A DNA stretch of 64,000 nucleotides. Origin: Symbiodinium microadriaticum (lineage: Eukaryota; Sar; Dinophyceae; Suessiales; Symbiodiniaceae). Positions 12,575 to 23,194 of the stretch are shown here, in pieces; position 1 is the stretch's first letter, and the number at the start of each line of letters is the position of its first letter. The stretch is taken from positions 189,873 through 253,872 of the forward strand of contig LSRX01000769.1 of the NCBI GenBank assembly GCA_001939145.1, given 5' to 3'. The position numbers were made by a program, and so were the translations under genes. Below the pieces are notes generated by a model. It was not told the origin of the DNA, searched no databases, and was given only the letters and a program-made list of their open reading frames with translations.

Positions 12575-12800
12575 TCACCTGAGCAGCAGAGATTTTCCTT
12601 GTAAGGCTCCACACAATCTAACCAGGTCCTCTACGAACACAACTCGAGCTTTTTCCTGTGGCAAGGAGTCGAACAGCTGTGGCAAAAGCTTCGGGCCTTT
12701 TTCTTCTGCCGCACGAAAGCTCGCTTTTGACAAAGCTTCTGTTGTCTGCATCTGCAAAGAAAGAAACTGTAGGTCGGCAAGGCGTGGCGATTGCACAAAT
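12575..12800 (-). CDS. unrecognised helical exon
   Basis: The minus strand is open from 12796 to 12575 and reads as an amphipathic, helix-like stretch: DLQFLSLQMQTTEALSK, then SFRAAEEKGPKLLPQLF, then EKARVVFVEDLVRLCGAL. The composition is convincingly protein-like, but no family is recognised. DLQFLSLQ resembles an LRR strand, so this could be the upstream end of the LRR gene(s) below. Plus-strand frames over the same DNA are poorer. Confidence 0.4.
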
Positions 12801-12829
12801 GGCTCACAAAGTCCTTCATCATCGACCTA

Positions 12830-13717
12830 CTCGTTTCAGATCACCACAGCACCTACAGGAAGTGGCCAGCAGTGAGGCGGCAATGACTTTCGAATGTCGG
12901 CAAGCTCCCGTAACAGGAGGCCACCATTGCCTAAAAGCAAAGGCAAGCAGACAGAGGTACTGCACTAGAAGCATGCCCACAGCAGCATGGCTTGCTACCC
13001 GGAAAGCTTGATTGCCAGGGGCTTCTTCGTGCCCTTCCTCGAACCCTTGGGGGGCGGGGCCCTTTCTACCCTCTGTCCTGGCTTCGAATTCTCGAAGAGC
13101 CAAGAACTTCTCAAAACAAAAACCCGAGAAGCGGAACCTGCAGACCGCGATGTGGTGTGATGCACGATCACTATCCACGTATGCATGCATGTGTATGCAG
13201 TATTCACACATATCGGCACATGCACTGACATGTTATATATGTATGTAACCGTATGTATAGACATATGTAATATGTATCCCTATACTTACGTGCAAGGGGC
13301 GGACGGACAGGCAGAAACAGATGTGCATACGTATGCTTGCGTCTATGTCCTTGCAGGCCAGTGTTGATGCCTGTGCCAACTGGGAGCCCGAAAAAAAATA
13401 TACCCACAACTCCGACAAATCACTCTGGGCACACCTAAAGCAATGCATTTGTGCGCATTCGTCGGTAATTTTTCTGGCATTATGATGAGACATAAACCGA
13501 TGCTGGATCGGGACGGTCGTCCCTTTGCTCGTGTGCTGGGCTTGGTACACCTAGAGGCTTTGTGTGGGGAACCAACGGATGCACCAGGACTCGACACAGG
13601 CTGATTCTGAACAAAATGGGACGGAGTTGGTTACTGGCACTTGAAGTAAAAAAGGAGTTTAAATTAACCTGCGGGGCGACACCATTGATTTCATTGACTA
13701 GATCGTATCAGAATGTA
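12830..13717. other. no supported gene; TATG/CATA-rich tract near 13160-13290
   Basis: A stretch with scattered CATATG / TATGTA microsatellite-like sequence runs from about 13160 to 13290. Nothing codes recognisably. It lies downstream of the stop codon of the beta-lactamase-like gene and probably contains its 3' UTR and an intergenic spacer. Confidence 0.4.
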
Positions 13718-16382
13718 CTACGTGGAAAGCAGACAACATCGCCAAAATCCGTCAGCGCAGTTTTGCTGGCAAACACACAAAACCAGTTTCACAGAACGCA
13801 AGCTGTCTATCCCGGTTCGATTCCTGATCAGGCGCGGCAGAGAACGCCGCAAAAACGACAGTCCATGCTGCTTGCTGACCACGCTGCTTTGTAGAAGTCG
13901 CTCGTTTGAAATTGGCTCGTGTAGCACCAGTGCATCAACAACAGGCTTTGTAATTATGCGCAGGTACTCTGGGATCTCACTGCGGCATCGGGAGTCCTCT
14001 GCAAGTACGATCTGCATGTAGAAGCCCCGCTGCCGGTCAATCAGTGGAAAGTAGCCATAAGCTCCGGGTCCAGCTTGAATTGATTCCTTCAAGCAAACTG
14101 CTGAGAGTGCTGCTGAAGATCCTTCATCATGGCCAGATGCATAGCCCATGCAATCAAACCAATGACCCATGCCTCAGATCCATCAGGCTCTTCTTCAGTA
14201 TATACGCGATCAAAATACCAAGATACAATATGAATAATTAACTGACATGACCGGCACCTCAAAATAGACAGTCGCCCGGTAAAAGCGAGGCGGCCATAGT
14301 GACCAAACCAACCGTCGCCGCATGGAGACACGGGTGGCGCAGACCAGTCCTTCTCCATTTCTGACAGAACCTCCCTTCCAAGAAACTCGTACGAGAGAAG
14401 CTTCTGCAGCATCTTCTCAAAATCTGAACCCGTCGTTGTGATGCCAAACGCAAACTGCGGATTCCTTGCAGGTGTCCAGGTGGTCCCGTTCATGCCTGTG
14501 AGCATGTGGCATCGCACAGCAAAGTGCCAAAAAATCGTGGCATCCACAGGGGATTGGACTACTATTGACAGATGATCAACACTCTGCCGGCAGGGCATGC
14601 TCAGAACTGTTGCGCCTAAGGGGTCGTAGAGGTATTTCTGGAAAAGCTTGTCAGGTCTAAGACCGGAAGCTGCGACCGCCATTGCTGCTGCCAGCTGAAG
14701 GTGGATCGAGATATAGGCCCAGGTTTCTCCTCCAGCCGACGCTGACTAGAACAGAAGACTCACTGCGAGAACTCCGGCTACTCCAGTCCTGGTGGGCTTG
14801 TCAACTTAGCAGTCTCATATAAACGCCTTGCGCACGAAAGAAAGTCTGCCCACGGATTGAAGCTGCATAGGAGCTTGGGATCTTTCGTATAACCTCAAGG
14901 CCATGACATGATCGCCAGACGTCTCTTGCATCCACGAAGCTAGGGCATCCGTGTTAAGGCTGGAAGCCAGATTGGAAGGTCATGAGGTCTCGCAAGGTTA
15001 TTCTGCTTCTAGGATCTTCAGAATCTGTGGACCACCAAGCCAAGTACTTGTTGGCCTTGTCGTCGAAAGAGAGCGTGCCTGATGACATCCAGAGACTTCG
15101 AGAGTGTGGGTCAAAAAGTGGTCGGATAGATCAAGCAGTAGTACTGGCAGGCATTGTGTCGCAACATATCACAATCGCTTTCACGAGGCTCCTTCCCTAC
15201 GAAAGGTCTACACATGCCACATGTCTACATGACATTGCAGCAACAATCAGCAAAATCTAGCTAAACCAAGCAGCCGTCAGCTACGAGGCCGGCAATCGCC
15301 AAAGCGGCTGGCCACTTGGAGAGACTGGCGCCTCTCAAGCGCTTGTTCATTCCTGTCGTACCTCGCAATGTCGACAGCCTTTGGCGAAGCGATACCGGAG
15401 AAACAACGAAGCAAAATGCGTCGCTGCCTTTGGTGTAGGTGTAGAGCGGCCCCTTCGCAGAGCCTTGACATCGAGCAAGCACGCGGCGGTACCACAAGCG
15501 AAAGCTCCAGTTCTCAGAACCTTGCCAACATTGAAGGAGAAGTCCTTGTCCCAGCCCAGTGATGCCCATGCATCTAGGCCATCCTGCAGTAGCTGCCACC
15601 CACCTGCCGAAGAATGGCCCTTGACCAAGGAGACGAGAGCTGGCAGCGTCAATCCTCCTGCCACTGCCGGACTCAGGCCACAGGGCTACATGGGATTCAT
15701 CAGTGATTCTGAGCGACAGTAACGCCTCCTCGCGAGAGCAGCTCAGAGCGGCTCACGCTGCCTGGTCCCGCAGCTTTCGCAGGGTCCTGCCGGTGGGGGC
15801 GGCGGGAAGGCGCTCGCATCTGTGCGGATCTCTCCTTCCCGTCAAGAATTGCCAGAACTGCGGGAACAGAGACTTGGCGCAAAAGATCACCTGATCAGTT
15901 CGCCCCTAGGCCCTAGGTAGGTGATTCAACAAGCTCCCCTGTTTTAGTCTAGGAGCTTTTTTGGCCATGGATGCGGATGTCGATACCATACTTCTCAATT
16001 GTCTCTGAAGGCTGAAGCGGCCGCAGATCTCCGACATCTCCACCCGGATATCTAAACAGAACATGACTGCCGTTTGCAACCTCAGCACATGATGCGTTCT
16101 CAAGGTTCTGCGAACTGCTTGAAGGAAAGGGTTTGCATCGGGCAGCCTCAAAAGTGAAGCTCGAATCAAATTCGAATGATTGCCATGCTTTCAGGCCATC
16201 TCGCAAGCCATCCCACGCGAGCGTTCCATCCACGACTTGCGCTGCCTTTGGCGGCAGGAGAGGCGATTAGAAGACTTGAGATCCTCAATTCGTCTGACGT
16301 CAAACCGAGTCTCCCAGGCGAAGGCGACGAAGGCGAGCTGCACCAGCACGGGCACCGAGCTTGCATGGATTCGCATTCGCAT
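13718..16382 (-). CDS. beta-lactamase-fold serine hydrolase (secreted or ER), multi-exon
   Basis: Ten exons could be joined in phase: signal exon 16382 to about 16284; 16245-16147; 16080 to about 16041; 15603-15526; 15463-15428; 15352-15275; 15078-14968; 14893-14789; 14729-14601; 14495-14295; 14172-13718 ends at TAG. The start at 16382 gives MRMRIHASSVPVLVQLAFVA, a plausible signal peptide. Exon 15352-15275 carries the family's SxxK nucleophile motif as ASLSKWPAALAIAGLVADG. It is followed by LSFDDKANKYLAWW, ITLRDLMTFQSG, a Tyr-x-Ser equivalent of YxN (ETWAYISIHLQLAAAM) and GITTTGSDFEKMLQKLL. The C-terminal exon has AGPGAYGYFPLIDR where a KTG/HTG-like strand is expected. Donors are GC, with one GA (14788), and nearly all introns are phase 1. 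Related eukaryotic proteins are esterase- or peptidase-like rather than antibiotic-resistance enzymes; the substrate is unknown. The N-terminal cassette is present twice. Confidence 0.8.
16041..16245 (-). other. first copy of the duplicated N-terminal cassette of the hydrolase
   Basis: Two small exons (16245-16147 and 16080 to about 16041) encode DGLRDGLKAWQSFEFDSSF...TFE + VANGSHVLFRYPGG after removal of a 66-bp GC-AG intron. The copy at 15603-15526 plus 15463-15428 encodes LLQDGLDAWASLGWDKDF...SFN + VGSAKGPLYTYTKG. Both give 18 aligned residues across the splice. The intron in this copy is a multiple of three without a stop, so retention would keep the frame open. Confidence 0.65.
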
Positions 16383-16399
16383 GATGCCCCTTCGAGACT

Positions 16400-17025
16400 G
16401 GCCCCGCTGTTTGTCCATGAACCCCTGTATGGGATGTCGTGTGACTGTTGGGCTATGTTGGGCTTGCGCGGCTAAGATCGCACAAGATTTCTAGCCAGCT
16501 GCTATTGCTGCTCTTGCTCCTGGTATCTCCTGGTTGACTACCGGCTGCAGGAATCAACAAAGCTGTGCGGTCCCCAAAAGCTGACACCATACAGCCGAGA
16601 AAGCAGCCGTCATCCATTCGAGCGAAACTCGTCTCGAACACCTCGCAGAATCCAAGAGCTGCGGCAGACCAGCCCAGCAGTGCTCTGACGCGCCTCCTTT
16701 GCATATGCCTCATCGACAGGATCCTGAACAGGCTGGGCTCCGCTCGAGATGGACAGAGACAAGCAGGAGCGGGAGTCAAGAGCGATAGAGATGGCACAGG
16801 AGCGAGTCTCAGTAACGGAGAGGACAAAGAAACAGATAGCCTCCATCAAACAAACAAGCAAACAAACAAACGAGACAGGAAGGTGGGAGATGTGGGAGAG
16901 GGAGGAAGACAGAGAGAGCCAGACTAGTTTAGGAGATTCCATTCCCGGAGCTTTGAGGATAGCAGCTGAGGTTTAGGTGATGCAGAAGGGACAAAGGTAG
17001 CATCTTGGCAGCTGCGGACTTCAAT
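16400..17025 (-). other. open but unassigned stretch; small (AAAC)n tract
   Basis: Minus-strand frames from 16827 to 16453 are open and partly protein-like (ALLGWSAAALGFCEVFETSF; SAFGDRTALLIPAAGSQ). A CAAAC tract lies at about 16846-16872. Because it sits directly upstream of the hydrolase signal exon, this DNA could be the 5' UTR or promoter region of that gene, or part of another gene. No function is assigned. Confidence 0.25.
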
Positions 17026-17027
17026 CC

Positions 17028-18130
17028 TCTTCATCCTCATCGCCGTAAGGATCATCATCTCCAGCCTGAGTGTATCCGTCCCTCATCACAAGCTGCAAGA
17101 CACGAAGTGCAAAGCCTGCCGCTTCGCAGGCTCGACGATGCCAATACCATCAATATCTCAGCAAGGACAACGGAACAGGGCGACGGCCATTAGCAGAACA
17201 ACCTTTTCTGCGCTGGGCTCCTAGCGTAACACCTTGCATGTAGCTGCTTCATCCTCCTTGAGCTCAGCATAGCTCAACATGAGCAGGCAGCAAAAGATCG
17301 AGGCTTAGAAGCCGGCCATGACCGGCAACTGGTTGAGGCCTTAGGTCACCACGTCAAGGCTTGGTTTACTTGGTTCGAAACTGCAGTTGTGGCCTTGGCC
17401 TTCACTGTTACAGATCCTGTTGCACCCTAGTCTCTTCCAATGTCTTTATAGGCCCTTAGGGAGTCTCAGCAGAGCGCAAAAGGCCTTCTGTATCTTCTTC
17501 CTAGCTGCTGAAACCAGGCAACGCCCGAATCGAGAACTGTCACCCTTGCCAACTTGTCACCGTACCTCGACATATGTTTGACCGAGAACATGCTGTAGGA
17601 AGATATGCCGACGCGGAAATCATAGGCTGGATAGATAGCCGTTGTCATGCGTCCAGCTGACACGATGTGGAATCTGGCACCTGCAACATCCTAGGTGCAA
17701 AAGGTGCATGCATTCGGTGTGCAGAGAGATCTCGGATGCCAGCGAACAAGATTTCTGTGGTTGCACACGAGGTCCAGCAGCAAGTTCCTAATTACTCAAC
17801 AGCTGCCTACAGATCTACGAATGCGGAGGCAGCCTGCTGATTCGACGAACAGCCAAGGACCAGACGCATCTTCGCGGGTCAAGCCATTGCCTCGAAGGTC
17901 TAGATCCTGCACTGGGCTATCTTCATGAAGGAGACCTCGAAGAGCACAAGATTGCATGCTGCAAAGCCGTTGCTGAGTGTGCTTAGCTCAGCTGAGGCCG
18001 CTTCTACGAAGTGATTCATGAAGCAAGTTGTCTGCGAAGGTGGGCTCTCTCGGGTCCAGTTCCTGCAGAAAACTCATGGCACCACGTGGTTTGCTGCATG
18101 TTGCCACGTGACAATCTGCCACACCGGAGG
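17028..18130 (-). CDS. LRR-like gene, 3' part with acidic C-terminus
   Basis: Minus-strand exons include LQELDPREPTFADNLLHESL (near 18065-18010), an LRR unit VQDLDLRGNGLTREDA (near 17912-17865) and a clear terminal exon at about 17120-17028. The latter begins after a GGCAG acceptor and reads GFALRVLQLVMRDGYTQ, then AGDDDPYGDEDEED and TGA. The acidic Asp/Glu tail directly before a stop is a strong sign of a genuine C-terminus. Whether the LRR unit and the acidic tail belong to one protein is inferred from strand and distance only. The 5' end is not seen. Confidence 0.45.
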
Positions 18131-18519
18131 TGTCGCGTCGCAGAGCTCGGAAGTGCCACATGGCCGCACGCCAAACGCGCCTCAACGCGGCACCCCATAG
18201 CGTCACGACGTGACACGTTTGCTGGCACTTGTACTACCTCGCTTGAGGGTCCTAGCGGCTTTGGGAACCAGTCTTTCGAGGCAGGGCCTTTTTGAGCCAT
18301 ACCAGCCATCCAAAGCTTGGGGCGTTCGCGTCCTGTCACTCTTGTTGGTCCTGAACGCCAACTCCCGACCCTATAGCCAGAAACCCGACTGTCCAGACCC
18401 AAAGGCACAGCTATCCCAGCCGCGAACCCAGACATCCCCTTCCCCAAATGTCGATGAGTTTTCAAACTTCGGCCTACAGTGACTCCCTTGAGGGCTTGTT
18501 GGGTTCCGGGCATCAAATG

Positions 18520-20200
18520 CACGACGAGGACTACTGACTACTACAACAACAGCAGCTGCAGTACTGCCACTGCGAGTGGAGCAGACGACTGCTATGACAT
18601 GCTATGACGCTATGACTATTGCCAACAGTACCGCTGCTGCAACTGCCAGCATCAGAAGCCCAAACGACAAAGCCAACTACCATGACCACTACAACTACTA
18701 GCTGCGTTGACGAAGACAATGACGAAGCCGCATAAGATATGATTATAGCGTAAGACATGACGCAGCCCAATGCAGCTTCCACTGCTATTGCTGCAAGCAT
18801 CAATCCCCGATCCGGTAGAAATTGACACAGAATTTGGGCGCCACCTACATAGGCTGGACTCGAACGAAAGCTCTCAGAAAGGGAACTTTCGCACAAGTAA
18901 CCACTACTCAGACCATCTTGGTTCACTACCGTCGCATCTACTCCCGCCGCACCGGCACCTACGCACTCCGACTCCTGCTGCAGTCGCCACCACTGCCACC
19001 CTGCCCCCATCTACCAACAGTGCATACTTCTTGAGGTTTCACCTCCAGAATAGAGTGGAGGTCCGATCGAAACCCGACGGCTCCCGGATGCGGCGACCTC
19101 ACTCCGAAGGCTACAAGAAACCTGCATCAAATTCCCGCACTACTCGGGGCGCGTCCTCGGCGATTCTGGCACAGGCCCGGCTGCTGCCTAAGCGCAGGTC
19201 CGGGCGCCAGTGGAAGCGCCTCAGTTCTGAGGCGCAGCGGAAAGCAAAGTCAGCCGGCCCTGGCCGCCACCAAACGGCGAAATAGTATAGGCAGCTGCGG
19301 CTACGGCTCCGGGGCGAAGTCTAAAACCCGAACAAGCCTTAAAGAACAGGTCGGCGAAACCTCTTCAGGGACCAGGCGTGCAATTCAAGATCTTTATATA
19401 CACTTTTCAAAGGGTAAGTGGCGGAAATATGGGCAGATGCTGCTCTACTTTCTCAACTCGTATACTTCTCTTGCAAGCGACACAGCTCCGGCAATGCTTT
19501 AAAAGATGTACCGAATACAAGGAAAAGGGGATTCTACTGCCGGTCTAGTCAAGCAAGGGAGTGGGCAATCGGAGCTGCGGCAAGTGCTCCAAAGCACGTT
19601 TTAAGCCTTCTGCAGCGAAAGGATCTGAAGCCTCTCGCTACTGCTAGCGCAGCAGCCTAGTGAAGCTCTCTGCTTCTGAACATCTGCCAGCACTCGAAGT
19701 AGGCTCGCAAGTTGGGAGGCTTGACGGGAAGATTCAGTGAACTCTAGGCTTGGATGACTACTGACTACTGCCTTCTATCAAACTCAGCAGCTCATCGACG
19801 ATGGGCGTGATGACAAAACAACTCTATGCACTGATCGTCGGACACCATCTCGAACGGTGTTGGTCATCCCACAGAGCTGCGCACGTTGGAGCAGACATGT
19901 CCTCGTCGCCCTCCTCATCGGCAAAGCGTGGAGCCTGCGACAGCAAATGCTTACCAACCCCGAAGGCCAGGTGTTTGTAGCTAGAACATCAAGCAGCAGA
20001 CATCAAGCTCATCACCAGGTCGGACGAAGCGCAGGTGGCCTGTTCCGATCAAGGCTCTTCGCTCATGATTCACTTTGGGAAAGAGACCTCAATGGGCCCC
20101 TTGCTGCCCTGCCCGAGCCACAGTGGCTTGGAGCTCTCTGGCCACTCATCGGGTCTGGCCTTGCGGCTTGCGGGTGCCGGCAGCTGGTAGTTGCTTGGAT
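18520..20200. other. no supported gene; CTA/CAA/CTG-rich tract 18530-18760
   Basis: From about 18530 to 18760 the plus strand is a loose run of ACTACAAC, GCTGCAACTGC and ATGACTATG trinucleotide-like units. Downstream, short open frames exist on both strands without recognisable domains. A basic, Arg/Ser-rich plus-strand frame (to 19285) is judged compositional rather than genic. Confidence 0.4.
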
Positions 20201-20204
20201 CTAG

Positions 20205-20810
20205 TCCAACTGAGTTCTGCCTGCAGCATCTTGTTTCTCAAGCCGCACATCAGCAACCTGAGAGCAACAGTCAAACGAGGACCACACCAAAAAAAATCTT
20301 CCCGACTGAGCTGAGCGGAGCTGAGCCAAGCTGCGAGACCTTCTGAAGCTGCAACTCGCCCCGCGCCTGAAGAAAGCAGCTTCCAAGGACAGCAGCATGT
20401 CCGTGTGCACCTTGCTCCATATGCACCTCGTCATCCATGGGCAGCGGCAAGTAGAGGTTCTGGCTCGGGTCTTCTGGCGGATCTCGGGTCATCCGAACGA
20501 GCTGAGCTATGCCAACGCTTCCCCGCCCTCGGCTCCGAGCCCTTGTACGCTCTCCGGCTCGGAAAGCACAAGACTTGGATTTGCGGAGGGTGCAGTCTCT
20601 CAGCCTGAGACTGCGGCCAACGCATACATCGCATACTCAATGCCGGTGAAAGCAACTGAGCAGGAGCCTCAACTGGGAATGGCTCCTCCAGTGCCACCCC
20701 CGTCAAAGCCTTAGGGAGCAAAGTGTGCTTGGAGAGGTGCCATGCAGCTTGAACCCCAGGCCCCGGCATCAACAAAATCCTTCGGCGCCATGCCTTCAAT
20801 CTCAGCACGC
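20205..20810 (-). CDS. unrecognised exon(s)
   Basis: The minus strand is open for 125 codons (20808-20431) and, in another frame, for 73 codons (20492-20271). Protein-like parts are GVALEEPFPVEAPAQLL and LPLPMDDEVHMEQGAHGHAA. Near 20235 an LRR-like SQVADVRLEKQDAAG can be read. The plus-strand frame 20397-20714 over the same DNA is also plausible, so the strand call rests mainly on the uniform orientation of the neighbours. Confidence 0.25.
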
Positions 20811-20819
20811 GAAATGGCC

Positions 20820-22780
20820 GTTCCAGCCTCCGAAACCCAAGGAATCATGTTTGGAATGCAAGGTTCACATCAACTGAAGACATGCTGACCACCATACGAG
20901 ATGCAGGAGCTCATACTGCAAGCGAACAAAGGATCGAGCACTGACGAGTTCCACGAACCTGTCGCTTCGGATGAGTGCTGCCTGCAGCAAGGCCCAGGCT
21001 AAAGATTGTGTCGGCATCGGCACGAGTCGAGTCTGAGCTTGTCTGGGTCATCCAAGCCTGTATGCCGTCGAGCCAACTGTGCTGGCGCTTTTTGAAGCGC
21101 TTGCGTGCGAACCTAGAGGTGATCCACCTGGCTCTGGAAGCAGAACATAAAAATCAACGGCACCTTAAACATGCAACTTACGGCGGAGCTGCGCAAAGGC
21201 TATAAGGATATTGACATGTACCCGCCGGGGCGGACTTCGGTTCGACTCGGATGCGCTCCACCGGCAAAGGCTTCTCACGGCCTGGACAAGAAACATTTCA
21301 ACACGGAGGCTTTGGAGCCACTGAAGCCCATTGCCGCTATCGACAACTAACAGCTGCATGTATTACCACCTGTCCAGAATGACGAAGACACTGCGAAATG
21401 GTCAACGCTCGCTATGCAGGTGCACTTGACAAAAGGCTCAAGAGAAGCTCTAAGCATCGAGCCACACATTGCAGCAAAAAGAGCGGGAAGAACGGCCGAG
21501 ATGTTCTCGAAGCCGAACCTTCAACAAGAGCTTGCAAGATCACGTCAGTAAACTTGTGTGTTTCTAGAGCAGGCAAGGTGGTACTCAGGGCATACAAACA
21601 CTTCAAGACTGAGGGGAGTTCTCGCGAAGTGCAGCGCTGCAGTCCAGCCCCTGCATTCTGCTACACTGCAGCACATGATGCATTTGCAGCATTGCTGCGC
21701 AACCTAAGGCACATGTCTGCTGGCAGAACATCAAGCAGGGACTGCATGAACACGCGCAGGCTGCCTGCAGCAGCGCTTCGCTGACGACATTGTTCCTGCG
21801 TCCAGGGCTGCAGCTACACAGCCTTGTGCACAGTGATGCATCATTCGCAATCACTACGGAAATCGAGCTGCGGCAGACATGACGCTTGCCGACGGTCCTC
21901 AGAGAGATGGCATGCACGAAGCGCGGCACTCCTATCGATATCGAAACTGGCAAGAGAGACCATGTTCGTCGTGAAATGCGGCCTTCAGCATGCGAAGAGA
22001 GATGTGGCCCCAAGCGAGCCTGCTGCGCTTTGACCTGGAAGTTGAACTCACCATGGACAGCGAAAGTGGAACAATCATCACACACAAACTATGGACTCGC
22101 TTTTTTTTTCGCGGTAGAGCGCGTCTTTTTGCAGTGAAACTCCAAGCAAAAGACCCACGGCCGCAGCACGACGTCGTGCTGTCGTGCTTCGCGGCTTCAT
22201 CGGCGCCGGACTGGGACTCAGAGCCAAGAGACCCCATCCAGGCCACTGAGATCGCGGCCTGCGAACAACAGCTGCAACACTTGCTCAGTGGAACATTGTG
22301 TAGTGTGCCGTGACGCTGCACCGGCCTGGCTCCTTTATGCCCACCACCGCTATGAAAGGATCGCCACCTAGGTGCCGAATTCTGGCTTCTCAAACTGTAG
22401 GAACTTTAGCAAGCTTGACAATGTATGTATGATTACGTATGACTACACCATGTCAGAGAAACAGCATGGAAGGTCAAGAGGGGCCTGAAGTCCGTGCTGG
22501 AAAGCTGACAGCATTGCGAACAACTTTCAATTCGGTTCAGACGTGTTGATATTCCTGCAGCGGGGCTTGGCCAATACGCAATCAGCCGCAGGCCCTGGGT
22601 CCGGAGAAATGATGCTAAAGCATCGATGTAAAACGATTCCAGGCTGTAGACCCATGAGAAGAGGAATCGCAGCAACATGACGGGTTATCGCAGAACCTTT
22701 TCACGAAAGGGGCACGTTTCAAGCCGATTCTGCACAATGTTGATGTGCTTTCGGCGCAACCGCGAAAATCCTGACAGGTG
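20820..22780. other. no confidently supported gene
   Basis: Scattered open frames are present, of which the minus-strand stretch near 21359-21170 (LLVVDSGNGLQWLQSLRVEM) is the most protein-like. None can be assigned to a family or joined to another exon. An 8-T run near 22092 is the only simple repeat of note. Confidence 0.35.
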
Positions 22781-22794
22781 TGTGGGTAGTAGAC

Positions 22795-23085
22795 TTATGG
22801 GACACATGAGAGACAAGTCTCGGTGCTGATGCGGACAAGCTCCGAGCAGTACGGCTCCGCGCGACCAATTCGACGATCCGAATGTGGCACTCCGTCATCC
22901 ACCAGGTGCCGGAGTTCCGGCATTGAATCACAGAATTTGAAATCACCATATGCTTTACACGAACGTCGCTGAAACATGTCGAACCGTGCCCGGACTTTGG
23001 CGAAAGAACTTCTTTTTCGACTACCCAGTAACAAGGTATTTGAGCCCTTGTCTTCTGAGAGTTGTTCATGATCAAGTCCCAGCAC
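22795..23085 (-). CDS. unrecognised exon
   Basis: A 96-codon minus-strand frame contains KVRARFDMFQRRSCKAYGDF followed by MPELRHLVDDGVPHSDRRIG. It is hydrophilic and protein-like with no recognised domain. It lies about 0.25 kb downstream of the methyltransferase exon on the same strand and may belong to a downstream gene. The ends are those of the open frame, not proven splice sites. Confidence 0.3.
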   Translation of the reverse strand: MLGLDHEQLSEDKGSNTLLLGSRKRSSFAKVRARFDMFQRRSCKAYGDFKFCDSMPELRHLVDDGVPHSDRRIGRAEPYCSELVRISTETCLSCVP

Positions 23086-23194
23086 TGTCCAAAAACTACC
23101 AAAACGTGAAAGCCGCGGTGTGCCAAAATTTCAACATGGCAGCGCCAAACACCAAGATTGCCAGTACAAGTATGTTGGCGCTTCTCATGTGCAC

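Noticed and set aside
13718-16382. Antibiotic-resistance beta-lactamase
   Set aside because: The fold motifs are shared by many esterases and peptidases; the eukaryotic gene structure, signal peptide and altered KTG region give no support for a resistance function.
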